From: Opitutales bacterium
Lineage (GTDB): Bacteria; Verrucomicrobiota; Verrucomicrobiia; Opitutales; Oceanipulchritudinaceae
Length of the DNA: 28,847 nt
Reading direction: 5' to 3'
Assembly (NCBI GenBank): GCA_007123395.1
Contig: SKLD01000491.1
Coordinates: 1-28,847, forward strand
This document shows positions 1 through 7,766 of the stretch, in pieces (positions within the stretch are counted from its first letter, which is position 1; each line of letters begins with the position of its first letter). Under the pieces are notes generated by a model. The model worked only from the letters and a program-made list of their open reading frames with translations, made no database searches and had not been told where the DNA came from. Both the position numbers and the translations under genes were made by a program.

Positions 1-343
1 CCGCCACTTCCGGCGGATCGTTTGCCAGCGCGTGCTTCAGTTCCTCCGCGTTGAGCCCGCTCCACTGCGCGCGCGAAGCCCCGTAAAGCGCGCGGTAGCG
101 CCGCACCAAGGTGGCATCGTCGCACAACCGCGCCGCCGGATCAATCCGCACAAGAATATGGAAATGCGTCTCCAGCACACAGTAGGTGATCACTTCCACC
201 CCGCTGAACTCCGCCGCACGGTGCAGCGCCGCCACCCACACCTCCCGCTGACCCTCCAACAGCAAGCGACGCTTCTGGATCACCCGCGATGTCACATGAT
301 AAACCGCCGGCCCATCCTCACGTTTTATTCTGATTTCTCCCAT
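1..343 (-). CDS. REP-associated tyrosine transposase (Y1_Tnp), 5' part, truncated by window edge
   Basis: Reading the minus strand from an ATG at 343 gives 114 residues that run off the window. They start MGEIRIKREDGPAVYHV and include the HUH motif H60-F-H62 that coordinates the metal in Y1 single-strand transposases. Over about the first 100 residues this copy differs from the complete copy at 18384-19391 at only six positions, so the two are recent paralogues; similarity drops after the residues HAL near position 103. Such RAYT proteins nick and join single-stranded DNA at REP palindromes; that role is family knowledge. It lies downstream of tpiA in the same orientation. The catalytic Tyr region is outside the window, so intactness cannot be judged. 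Confidence 0.85.
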   Translation of the reverse strand, partial: MGEIRIKREDGPAVYHVTSRVIQKRRLLLEGQREVWVAALHRAAEFSGVEVITYCVLETHFHILVRIDPAARLCDDATLVRRYRALYGASRAQWSGLNAEELKHALANDPPEVA

Positions 344-361
344 CTTGAAAAAACCATGAAG

Positions 362-403
362 CATCCGTCCCACAAACACAAGCCTATTTTCTTCGAGAAA
401 TTT
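362..403 (-). repeat. AT-rich repeat element in front of transposase copy 1
   Basis: On the minus strand this contains TTTCTCGAAGAAA (388-400), then CTTGTGTTTGT (372-382) and CGGATG (362-367), 44 bases between the first block and the transposase ATG. The first block recurs at a similar distance (47 bases) in front of the complete transposase at 18384, and all three blocks recur, slightly changed, at 12912-12960. It may be a transposase promoter/operator or part of the mobile unit. Confidence 0.5.
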
Positions 404-444
404 GAAGCGGACGGTGCTTTAGAAACGAAGAACAAAACGTTTGC

Positions 445-1221
445 CTAGACGAGAGAGCGGGCGATGGTGACGAGTTCGGCGAAAGATTTGGCTTGCAGGG
501 AGGCGCCGCCGATGAGGCCGCCGTCGATATCTTCCTTGGCAAGAAGGTCGCGGGCATTGGCGGGTTTCATGGAACCGCCGTAGAGGATGCGCATCTTGGA
601 GGCAGCGGTCTCGCCGATATTTTTCTCGAGCCACTTGCGGATGAAGCCGTGGACTTCCTGCGCCATCTCGGGTGTGGCCGTCTTGCCGGTGCCGATGGCC
701 CAGACGGGCTCGTAGGCAATGACAACATTCTCCGCCTGTTCGGCGTTGACACCCTTGAGGCCGCCCGCGAGTTGCGCCTCGACAACGGCGGTGGTTTCCT
801 CCGCCTCGCGCTGTTCGAGCGTCTCGCCCACGCAGAGAATCGGCTTAAGGGAGCTGTCAAGGGCGGCGACGACTTTCTCGTTGATGAAAGCGTCGGTCTC
901 CTCGAAATACTCGCGGCGCTCGCTGTGGCCAAGAATTACGTAGGTGCAGAAGAGTGATCGCAGCATTAGGGGCGAGACCTCGCCGGTGTAGGCACCCTCG
1001 GATTTCGGGTGCATGTTCTGCGCGCCGAGCAGAATGGTGGACTCTTCGAGGGCCTTCGCACACGATTCGAGCGCGGTAAAGGGCGGGCACACGACGACGC
1101 CCACATCGGACTGCTGACCAACTTCGACGTGAATCTCGCGCACGAGGGCGGTGCCCTCCGACGCAGTCTTGTTCATCTTCCAGTTGCCCGCGATGAGGTA
1201 GCGGCGGATATTCTTGCTCAT
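445..1221 (-). CDS. tpiA: Triosephosphate isomerase
   Basis: Interconverts dihydroxyacetone phosphate and glyceraldehyde 3-phosphate in cytoplasmic glycolysis/gluconeogenesis. The 258-residue protein has the usual length and every landmark: GNWKMN with N13 and K15, the catalytic H99 in ILGHSERR, the catalytic E171 in YEPVWAIGTG (which includes the mobile loop 6), YGGS at 214-217 and the phosphate-binding GLIGGA near 235-240. It starts with ATG at 1221, 48 bases after the pgk stop, so it is probably co-transcribed with pgk. A partial GGAA is the only Shine-Dalgarno-like sequence. No convincing terminator follows the stop, only a weak AAACG/CGTTT pair, and a transposase lies about 100 bases downstream. 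Confidence 0.98.
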   Translation of the reverse strand: MSKNIRRYLIAGNWKMNKTASEGTALVREIHVEVGQQSDVGVVVCPPFTALESCAKALEESTILLGAQNMHPKSEGAYTGEVSPLMLRSLFCTYVILGHSERREYFEETDAFINEKVVAALDSSLKPILCVGETLEQREAEETTAVVEAQLAGGLKGVNAEQAENVVIAYEPVWAIGTGKTATPEMAQEVHGFIRKWLEKNIGETAASKMRILYGGSMKPANARDLLAKEDIDGGLIGGASLQAKSFAELVTIARSLV

Positions 1222-1269
1222 GGTTCCAGTATTAGAAAATTAGTTACATACGAAAGGACAGCGCCCCCG

Positions 1270-2463
1270 TCACTTGCGGTCGAGGGCAGCCACGCCGGGC
1301 AGTTCCTTGCCTTCGAGGAACTCGAGGCTGGCGCCCCCGCCCGTGCTCATGAAACTGACGCTTTGGCCGTAGCCGCTTCGCTTGATGGCGGTGACAGAAT
1401 CGCCCCCGCCGATAATGGATACGCAATCCGCCTCGGCCACGGCCTGCGCGATGGCGAAGGTACCCTGCGCGGCCTCCGGGATCTCAAAGACCCCCATGGG
1501 GCCGTTCCAAAGCACGGTCTTGGCCTTGGCGATTTCGGCCTTGTAGCGCTCGACCGTCTTGGGACCGATGTCGACGCCTTCCCAGCCTTTCTCGATATCG
1601 CCTTCCACGACTTTCGTTTCGCCGAGGGTGCCCGCCTTGAAGTCGAGATTGTCGCAGACGACGTTGTCTTCCGGCAGGAGAAACTCGACACCCTTTTCCT
1701 TCGCTTTTTCGAGAGCGGCCTTGGCCGTGTCGACCTTGTCCGGCTCGGCGAGGCTGTCGCCCACTTCGCCGCCGAGGGCGAGGCGAAAGGTGTAGGCCAT
1801 GGCCCCGCCGATGAGGATGGTGTCGGCCTTTTCGAGGAGCGCGTCGATGACGGAGATTTTGTCGCTCACCTTGGCCCCGCCGAGGATGACGAGGAAAGGC
1901 CTTTCGGGATTGGCCGTCTTTTCGCCGAGAAACTCCAGCTCCTTCTGGATGAGGTAACCCGCGACGGATTCTTTCATATGATGCGTGACACCCTCGGTGG
2001 AGGCGTGGGCACGGTGCGCCGTGCCGAAGGCGTCGTTCACGAAGATGTCGGCCACCTTGGCGAGTTCCTTGGCGAACTCCGCGTCGTTCTTCTCCTCGCC
2101 GGGATGGAAGCGTACGTTCTCAAAGAGCATCACCTGGCCGTCGATCATGCCGCGCGCGGCGATCTCCACTTGCTCGCCCACACAGTCGTCGAGAAAGGTG
2201 ACGGGCGCGCCCAGTTTGGTGGAGAGGTCGAGGGCGACGGCCTGTAGGGTGAAGTCGCGGTTGCGCTCGCCCTTGGGCCGGCCGAGGTGGCTGCAAAGGA
2301 TGACCTTTGCCTTCTTTTCCACGAGGTGGCGGATGGTGGGCAGCGCCCCGATGATCCGCGAATCATCGGTGATCGCGCCGTTCTTGACGGGCACGTTGAA
2401 GTCGACGCGCACGAGCACGCGTTTGCCGGTCACTTCAATGTCTTCGATGGTTTTGATTGCCAT
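1270..2463 (-). CDS. pgk: Phosphoglycerate kinase
   Basis: Transfers the acyl phosphate of 1,3-bisphosphoglycerate to ADP, the first ATP-yielding step of glycolysis. The 397-residue protein is full length for bacterial PGK. It shows the signature KRVLVRVDFNVP (14-25), the substrate-binding SHLGRPKG (58-65), NDAFGTAHRAH (133-143), the nucleotide-binding GGAKVSDK (195-202) and the C-terminal IGGGDSVTA loop (351-359). ATG at 2463 is the only sensible start, yet no Shine-Dalgarno sequence precedes it. It sits between gap (upstream, beyond a terminator at 2612-2658) and tpiA, so pgk-tpiA probably has its own promoter within 2464-2611 or depends on read-through from gap. Confidence 0.98.
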   Translation of the reverse strand: MAIKTIEDIEVTGKRVLVRVDFNVPVKNGAITDDSRIIGALPTIRHLVEKKAKVILCSHLGRPKGERNRDFTLQAVALDLSTKLGAPVTFLDDCVGEQVEIAARGMIDGQVMLFENVRFHPGEEKNDAEFAKELAKVADIFVNDAFGTAHRAHASTEGVTHHMKESVAGYLIQKELEFLGEKTANPERPFLVILGGAKVSDKISVIDALLEKADTILIGGAMAYTFRLALGGEVGDSLAEPDKVDTAKAALEKAKEKGVEFLLPEDNVVCDNLDFKAGTLGETKVVEGDIEKGWEGVDIGPKTVERYKAEIAKAKTVLWNGPMGVFEIPEAAQGTFAIAQAVAEADCVSIIGGGDSVTAIKRSGYGQSVSFMSTGGGASLEFLEGKELPGVAALDRK

Positions 2464-2611
2464 GGTAAAGGTGGGATGCGGGTTGTATTAGGCTGAAGCC
2501 GGTCGGGCACGGGGTGCGGACCGGAAGGATCGGTTGTCGTGAGAATGTGGAGAGCGGGGCCGTGCCCCGTATCGACTGCCGGTCGCCGTGGAAACGAAAG
2601 AGGCAGTCGGC

Positions 2612-2658
2612 AAAAAAGCCGCCCTCCGCCGAAATGATACTGTCGGACGAAGGGCGGC
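2612..2658 (-). terminator. Intrinsic terminator after gap
   Basis: On the minus strand, an 8-bp arm GCCGCCCT (right arm 2651-2658, left arm 2618-2625) closes a 25-nt loop and is followed directly by six T (2612-2617). It lies 23 bases after the gap stop codon and before pgk. The form is that of a Rho-independent terminator; read-through may still feed pgk-tpiA. Confidence 0.7.
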
Positions 2659-2680
2659 GGAAAAGTGGGGCGGCCCCCGC

Positions 2681-3724
2681 TTAGAGAGCCATCACCTTCT
2701 TGAGCAGGTCGACGACCCGGTAGGAGTAACCCCATTCGTTGTCATACCAGCTCACAAGCTTGAAAAAGGTATCGCTCAGGCCGATGCCGCTGCCCGCGTC
2801 GAAGATCGACGAGGCCGGGCTGTGGATGAAGTCGGAGGAGACCACCTCGTCCTCCGTGTATTCGAGGATGCCCTTGAGCGGACCCTCGGCGGCTTCCTTC
2901 ATCTTCTTGCAGATTTCCTCGTAGCTCGTCGGTTTCTCCGTCTTGACGGTCAGGTCCACGACCGAGACCGTCGGCGTCGGCACACGGAAGGCCATGCCGG
3001 TGAGCTTGCCCTTGACCTCGGGGATGACGAGGCCGACAGCCTTCGCCGCGCCCGTCGTCGACGGAATAATGTTGATCGCGGCGGCGCGACCTCCCTTCCA
3101 GTCCTTGCGGCTGGGGCCGTCGACGGGCTTCTGTGTGGCCGTGTAGGCATGCACCGTGGTCATAAGACCTTCGGCGATACCGAAATTTTCCAGCACCACC
3201 TTGGTCACCGGGGCAAGGCAGTTGGTCGTGCACGAGGCGTTGGAAATAAGCATGTCCTCCGCCGTGAGGTCGCCGTCGTTGACGCCCATGACGACTGTCT
3301 TCACCCCGTCGCCCTTGCCCGGCGCGGTGATGATCACCTTCTTCGCGCCGCTCTTTATATGCCCCTCCGCGGCAGTGTCCTGCACAAAGAGGCCGGTGGA
3401 CTCAATGACGATATCCACGCCGAGGTCTTTCCACGGCATTGCGGCGGGCCCTTCCTTCACGGCGAGGCACCGAATGCGCTGCCCGTCGACGACAAGTGTG
3501 TCGTCCTCGGTGGCGTCGGGCGAGGACTTCTCGCTTGTCACCGTGCCTTGGAAGCGCCCCTGCACGGAGTCATACTTTAGGAGGTAGGCCAGATTGTCGG
3601 CGGGGACGAGGTCGTTGACCGCCACCACTTCGACATCCTTGCCGAGGAGGCCTTGCTCCACGATCGCGCGGAAGACGAGTCGGCCGATGCGGCCGAATCC
3701 ATTGATTGCTACTTTGGTTGCCAT
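2681..3724 (-). CDS. gap: Type I glyceraldehyde-3-phosphate dehydrogenase
   Basis: Oxidises glyceraldehyde 3-phosphate to 1,3-bisphosphoglycerate using NAD+. The 347-residue protein starts MATKVAINGFGRIGR at an ATG at 3724. The open frame continues upstream to 3898, but those 58 residues are outside the conserved family and end with the normal Rossmann start, so I reject them. Visible features are the dinucleotide fold GFGRIGR (9-15), N37-D38 at the end of the second strand (typical of NAD-dependent enzymes), the catalytic C165 in SNASCTTNC and H192 in the TVHAYTATQ segment. First gene of the gap-pgk-tpiA cluster. It has no Shine-Dalgarno sequence but carries a strong hairpin in its leader at 3764-3787. 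Confidence 0.97.
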   Translation of the reverse strand: MATKVAINGFGRIGRLVFRAIVEQGLLGKDVEVVAVNDLVPADNLAYLLKYDSVQGRFQGTVTSEKSSPDATEDDTLVVDGQRIRCLAVKEGPAAMPWKDLGVDIVIESTGLFVQDTAAEGHIKSGAKKVIITAPGKGDGVKTVVMGVNDGDLTAEDMLISNASCTTNCLAPVTKVVLENFGIAEGLMTTVHAYTATQKPVDGPSRKDWKGGRAAAINIIPSTTGAAKAVGLVIPEVKGKLTGMAFRVPTPTVSVVDLTVKTEKPTSYEEICKKMKEAAEGPLKGILEYTEDEVVSSDFIHSPASSIFDAGSGIGLSDTFFKLVSWYDNEWGYSYRVVDLLKKVMAL

Positions 3725-3763
3725 AATGAAATAAGTTTCAGATTTACCCGTTTTCCGGACAGC

Positions 3764-3787
3764 CCCGACTCCAAAGAAGGAATCGGG
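3764..3787 (-). promoter_or_regulatory. Stable hairpin in the gap leader
   Basis: Minus-strand CCCGATTCC and GGAGTCGGG form a 9-bp stem with one G-U pair and a 6-nt loop, 39 bases before the gap ATG. There is no T run after it, so it is not a classical terminator. It could stabilise the gap mRNA, act in attenuation, or end transcription coming from the gene at 4273-4977. Confidence 0.35.
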
Positions 3788-3939
3788 AGACAGCCGAAAA
3801 CCTGAAAAAACAATGAATGCTCCCGTGCGAAGCAAGCGAATAGTGGATGAAAAACCACGAAATCCATAAGCTGCATGCACGGAGACAGCCCGCAGCATAA
3901 GCCTGTTTAATCAAACCTGGGAAAGACGGCATCCGGACT

Positions 3940-4083
3940 CGGCCTCGCCCATGCCTGCGGAGGATGACACCGGCGCCAGGGGGGCATGGGACAAATGGTC
4001 GCAGGGCAAGGGCTGCGGGATGTCGCCGCAGCAAGTCATCGACGGCCCGGCGGCAGGCACGGGAGCGCCCCGCTGCGAGGTCG
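3940..4083. ncRNA. GC-rich nested inverted repeats, candidate structured RNA or REP-like cluster
   Basis: A 9-bp long-range stem (CGGCCTCGC at 3940-3948 with GCGAGGTCG at 4075-4083, one G-U) encloses an 8-bp stem CCCATGCC/GGCATGGG (3948-3955 with 3983-3990, sharing one base with the outer stem) and a perfect 7-bp, 7-nt-loop hairpin GCTGCGG/CCGCAGC (4012-4032). I could not match it to RNase P, SRP RNA, tmRNA, 6S or a familiar riboswitch. It lies next to a transposase relic, so REP-like DNA palindromes are an equal alternative. Some pairing is expected by chance at this GC content. Confidence 0.3.
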
Positions 4084-4105
4084 GCGTGTTCGAGGCTCTC
4101 CGCAC

Positions 4106-4201
4106 CCGCTGCCCTTCCACCGGCAACCACCGCTTACGGTTCATTCACAAAGCTTGATGATATATAGCTGGGTAATTTTTTCAGATTTTAAGTTCTCCCA
4201 T
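4106..4201 (-). pseudogene. Decayed start of a REP-associated transposase
   Basis: From an ATG at 4201 the minus strand reads MGELKI, stop, KNYPAIYHQAL, stop, MNRKRWLPVEGQR. This lines up in one frame with the intact transposase start MGEIRIKREDGPAVYHV...QKRRLLAEGQR, with one codon missing and two stop codons. The TCTCGAAGAAA element found in front of the intact copies is also present (4225-4235), 23 bases before the ATG. Similarity fades after EGQR. This is a third, dead copy of the transposase family in the window. Confidence 0.65.
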
Positions 4202-4272
4202 CAATTCAGAAAAGGAAAAAGATTTTTCTTCGAGATACTTGAGCCGTCTTCCTGCTGGACCTTATTTTCTTA

Positions 4273-4977
4273 TTATTCCGCCGTTTCCGAAAGGCGCACG
4301 GCCTGAATGCGGTAGGATCCCTCTCGCCGGGGCGGAAGCAGGAGAATGACGGTGCGGCGGTCCGGGGAGAACCGCAATCGGTTGACGAGGACACGCTCGA
4401 AGGTCTCGCCGCTGCGCACGACCAAGCCAACCGGCACTTCCCGCCCGAAGAGTCCGCGCAAGTCAAGCGCGCGGCTCTGGCCTTGATTGAGGGTCAACTC
4501 CTCCCGGTCCAGCGCGCCGAACAACTGTACTCCCGTGGCGTTGAAGAAAACCAGATGGTCGCGCGGCAAGGCGATGACGCTGTCGTCCATGGCCATGATC
4601 CGGAAGCGCGCACGTCCCTCCCGCCGCGGGCCGCCGCGCTCGGCGAAAAAAAACAGCAGCACCCTGTCGAGCCCGGCATCGATTACTGCCTCCCCCGCCA
4701 CCGCGTAGAGAGAGGTGCCATCGGCGGCGAGATCGCGGCGGTGTATGCGGATGCGGTCGTCGGTGATCGTGGCGCGTTGCGGCGTACTGCGCGTGTAGCG
4801 GACAAACGGCAGCTCTTCAAAGGACTCGCCGTCAGGCGAATAATAGAGCCCCGACCAATCGTGTCCGGTCTCCCCGAAGACGGTGAACGTGACCGCACGC
4901 TCCGTATCCGCGGAAAGGGCAGCGGCCCCCGCGAGAATCGTTGAGAAAGACAACGCAATCCAACGCCGCAGTGTCAT
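4273..4977 (-). CDS. Exported protein of unknown function, coupled to the large pilin-like gene
   Basis: A 234-residue protein starting MTLRRWIALSFSTILAGAAALSA, a clear Sec signal peptide (basic n-region, hydrophobic core, A-rich cleavage region near residue 22). The mature part is rich in beta-strand-like alternation and has no motif I recognise and no cysteine pair. I chose ATG 4977 because it overlaps the upstream stop as ATGA and follows GGGAGGA by eight bases; the frame is open back to 5007, but those starts have no properly spaced ribosome site. The overlap implies translational coupling with the 930-residue upstream protein, so the two probably act together in the periplasm or envelope. 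Function unknown. Confidence 0.75.
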   Translation of the reverse strand: MTLRRWIALSFSTILAGAAALSADTERAVTFTVFGETGHDWSGLYYSPDGESFEELPFVRYTRSTPQRATITDDRIRIHRRDLAADGTSLYAVAGEAVIDAGLDRVLLFFFAERGGPRREGRARFRIMAMDDSVIALPRDHLVFFNATGVQLFGALDREELTLNQGQSRALDLRGLFGREVPVGLVVRSGETFERVLVNRLRFSPDRRTVILLLPPRREGSYRIQAVRLSETAE

Positions 4978-7766
4978 TCGCTCCATCCTCCCTTCCAATC
5001 CAACCACCGGAAAGAGATGACTTCAAACTCGCGTTCGTATTCCGACGCGGCCAAGGGCACGACGGCACCCGTCCGCCGCACGACCGCTTCGCACGCGGCC
5101 CGCCCCTCCACGCGCCCGGTGGCGGGGTTGAGCACGTCGCCGTAGGCACGTACGACAAAGGTGTCCGAGCGTGCCGAGAGAAAAGGAGCGAGCGCCTCCA
5201 CGACATCGCCTTGGCGCACGTATCCGGGCGAAGCCTCCGGCAGACCCGTGTTCAAACCGCTCTGCGCGAGGGCATCGGTAATGACGCCGCTCTCGAGAAA
5301 CGCCGCCACGGAAGGAAAGGGGCCTTCCCGCCGCACGCCGTCGACCACGGCTTCGGCGAGCGGTTGCAATGCCTCCGCCGCAAAAGACCGAAGTCCCTCG
5401 CGATAAAGACCGTCGGGGCCCGGCCCGTCTTCACCCACGGTACGCAGCATGGCGGCGCCGAAGGGATGACGGAAATACGCCGCCTCCGCCGAGAGGGCAC
5501 GCGGCGCGGCCGCCCCGCGGTCGACCGCATAATCCCGCAGGCCCATGGCGAGAATGGCGCGCCATGCATCCACCGAGGTGGAATGCACGTTGAACGCGCC
5601 GCGCACGCGAAGGCCCGGATCGCCGTCGTTTCCATGCCTTTCCGTCTCACGCAACCATGCCGCCGATGCTACCGGTTCCACCATGTGAGTATCAAAAACT
5701 TCATTCAACCCGCGGCGGCCCGGCTCGCCGAGGGAATACGGTGGCCAATCCTCCAGCGGCGCGTGGCGCAGCGCCCCGAGCGTCCAGAGGTTCGTCTCAG
5801 GCACGTCGTAGAGGCGCACGTCGCGGTCGGTGCGCACGCGCTGCGGCGATCCGTCCATGCCCGTGACTTGGCGGCGGTTGCCAAACCCGTCGAGGTCGGA
5901 GAAAAAATCGTCGATGATGGCGATTTCGCCGGGACGTCGCGACAGCACCTCGAAGCGGTCCGGGTGCTCAACGAAATTGATGACCGGTCGGCGCAGGTCG
6001 AACCCGCGCGCATACGCCGCCAGCCCGTCCGGCCCGAGCGGATCGTCAAAGAGCTTGAAGTGGAAGCCAAAGCTGTAGTCCTCCTCCGTGTATCCATCGC
6101 TGCGGGAGAGGAAAAAGCGCCGGCTCAATGTCGGGATGAAGCGGTCGTCCTCGAAGGGCACCCCCGTCACCGCGAAAACCACCTTGTCCTCCTCGTCCGG
6201 GCGCTCGTCACCCCCCGCCGGACGTTGCACCAGTTTAAAGGCTGTGCCGCGGTAATCGGGGGGAAAAAGCAGCTCGACTTCGATCTCGTCGCCGGGCTGC
6301 CCATACATTTCGGGATCGGCAAACTGCCGCCCGCCCGGATCGGTGCGCACCAGACCCTGCGGCTGCCGCGGCTCCCGAAGACGCAGGACCTCGCCGGGCA
6401 TCATGAGGTAGCGTCCGCCGTCGGCCAGCTCCCTCAGCCCCACCCACACCATCGGCGAAGTGGCGATGCCGCGGAAGTCCAGCGCCCTCTGTAGATCGAT
6501 GTCCGCAAGGAGGCGGTCCTCCCGTGTGAGATTGGTCACCAGCACCCGCGGCATCCCGGAAACGACCAGCTCATACGGTTCGTCGTCACCCGCCGCGTGC
6601 CCGAGGTCCAGCGGAAAAGCGTAGGGATTATAGATCTCGAACTCGATGTGAAAACGGATGCGCACGTCGCGCGTTGCATCGTCGGTGGCGTGAAAGACAC
6701 CGCATTTCACCGCCACCTCCGTGAGGACGGGATGGAAGCCGCTGAACGCACTCACTATCTCCACATCCGCGGGCAGCAACGGCATGTTTCCATCCATCGC
6801 AAGGGCGACACCCGGCCGTCCCGAAAAACGGTCGAAGTTCCGGCCATGGTCGAAGTAGCGGGCGGCATCGGCGAAAGGCGCCGGCAGGGTCGCCTCAAGC
6901 GCATCGGGGCGCACCACGCGCTTCCAACCGCCGCGCACCGTGTCGACAGGTAAACCCTCCCCATACACGCTGAAATCTTCCGACGCCGCAAGAAACGCCT
7001 CACCGTCGAAACCGTCCAGAAATCGGGTCTGCCGCGGCACCTGCACGGAGGCCAGCTGAGCGCGCCAACCGGCGTCCGGATCCAGCGGATCAGCAAAGGC
7101 CCCCGCATACACTTCGCGGCGCAAAAAGGCGGCGGCGCTGTTTGCCTCCGCCACCCCGGCCCATGCTGTCTCCTCCGCTTCGGTCACAATGCGCGCCTTC
7201 ACATTTTCGTCGCCTACCCAGTAGGCATAGCGCCCGAGCGGCCACGCATCGCCGCCCTCCCCTTCCACCGAAACCAGCGGCACCACCACCGGCGCCAGCC
7301 CTTCGCGCCCCGAACGCAGCAAAATCGCCTCTGCCCCCGGTCCGGCCCGTCCGGCGGGTGCCGCCGCCGCAACCTCGCCGGGTACGGATGCCTCTCCGGA
7401 GACCAGCCACACCGGCCCCTCCACCCGTCCGCCCGAGCCGTCCGGAAAAACGCTCCATGCGCCCGTCCACAGTGCGGTTTCGGAGTCTGGGGCCACCTCG
7501 CCGAGAAGGTCCGCGCGCGCGCTTACCGAGCGGTCGTCGCCGACGTGCCGGGCGAGATCGGCCAGCGCCAGATCGAGCGCGAAAAGCGCCTGGTGCTTGG
7601 CAAGAGCGAGTTGCCGGGCCGCCCGGCTCGCCCCCGTCTCCACCCGCGCCAAAGCCGACAGACTGACGATAAGCAGAACAAGAAAGGCCATCAGCGCGAG
7701 CGCCGCGACAAGCGCGAAACCGCGCCGCCGCACGCTCCTCCAGCCACCTGCCCCCGCAAACCCCAT
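4974..7766 (-). CDS. Large pilin-like protein, Verru_Chthon cassette protein A type (TIGR02600-like)
   Basis: A 930-residue protein with a basic N-terminus, then G16-FALVAAL and one hydrophobic helix (about 17-42). This is the class III (prepilin-like) signal layout of GspK/PilX-like minor pseudopilins, which also lack Glu at +5. The remaining ~880 residues are predicted extracytoplasmic. Around residue 720 it has AFNVHSTSVDAW, and near the end FRWLDWKGGW; I associate both with the long 'cassette protein A' family of Verrucomicrobia. That assignment is from memory of the family and is only moderately certain. ATG 7766 is preferred; an in-frame start exists at 7805 and neither has a clear ribosome site. 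The expected partner pilins (B-D) are not next to it. Confidence 0.7.
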   Translation of the reverse strand: MGFAGAGGWRSVRRRGFALVAALALMAFLVLLIVSLSALARVETGASRAARQLALAKHQALFALDLALADLARHVGDDRSVSARADLLGEVAPDSETALWTGAWSVFPDGSGGRVEGPVWLVSGEASVPGEVAAAAPAGRAGPGAEAILLRSGREGLAPVVVPLVSVEGEGGDAWPLGRYAYWVGDENVKARIVTEAEETAWAGVAEANSAAAFLRREVYAGAFADPLDPDAGWRAQLASVQVPRQTRFLDGFDGEAFLAASEDFSVYGEGLPVDTVRGGWKRVVRPDALEATLPAPFADAARYFDHGRNFDRFSGRPGVALAMDGNMPLLPADVEIVSAFSGFHPVLTEVAVKCGVFHATDDATRDVRIRFHIEFEIYNPYAFPLDLGHAAGDDEPYELVVSGMPRVLVTNLTREDRLLADIDLQRALDFRGIATSPMVWVGLRELADGGRYLMMPGEVLRLREPRQPQGLVRTDPGGRQFADPEMYGQPGDEIEVELLFPPDYRGTAFKLVQRPAGGDERPDEEDKVVFAVTGVPFEDDRFIPTLSRRFFLSRSDGYTEEDYSFGFHFKLFDDPLGPDGLAAYARGFDLRRPVINFVEHPDRFEVLSRRPGEIAIIDDFFSDLDGFGNRRQVTGMDGSPQRVRTDRDVRLYDVPETNLWTLGALRHAPLEDWPPYSLGEPGRRGLNEVFDTHMVEPVASAAWLRETERHGNDGDPGLRVRGAFNVHSTSVDAWRAILAMGLRDYAVDRGAAAPRALSAEAAYFRHPFGAAMLRTVGEDGPGPDGLYREGLRSFAAEALQPLAEAVVDGVRREGPFPSVAAFLESGVITDALAQSGLNTGLPEASPGYVRQGDVVEALAPFLSARSDTFVVRAYGDVLNPATGRVEGRAACEAVVRRTGAVVPLAASEYEREFEVISFRWLDWKGGWSE

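Larger units (their letters stand above)
3725..4272. other. Gene-free interval between gap and the exported-protein gene
   Basis: These 548 bases hold no gene that I can support. From gap outward they contain a leader hairpin (3764-3787), a moderately GC segment with a repeated CATAAGC, a GC-rich block of nested inverted repeats (3940-4083), and a decayed transposase start with its flanking element (4106-4235). Open frames here (3744-4130, 3911-4144 and plus-strand frames around 3951-4306) look like chance or relic frames. Confidence 0.6.

Noticed and set aside
1009..2247. 412-codon plus-strand open frame
   Set aside because: Antisense of tpiA and pgk, both certain genes.
3725..3898. 58-residue N-terminal extension of gap
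   Set aside because: Outside the conserved family; the ATG at 3724 directly precedes the Rossmann motif, and the extension overlaps a leader hairpin.
3929..3947. Minus-strand GAGGCCGAGTCCGG resembling the RNase P RNA P4 core (GAGGAAAGTCCGG)
   Set aside because: The other conserved RNase P regions do not follow at the right places, so the match is taken as chance.
4941..6494. 517-codon plus-strand open frame
   Set aside because: Antisense of the large pilin-like protein; Arg/His-rich with no motif.
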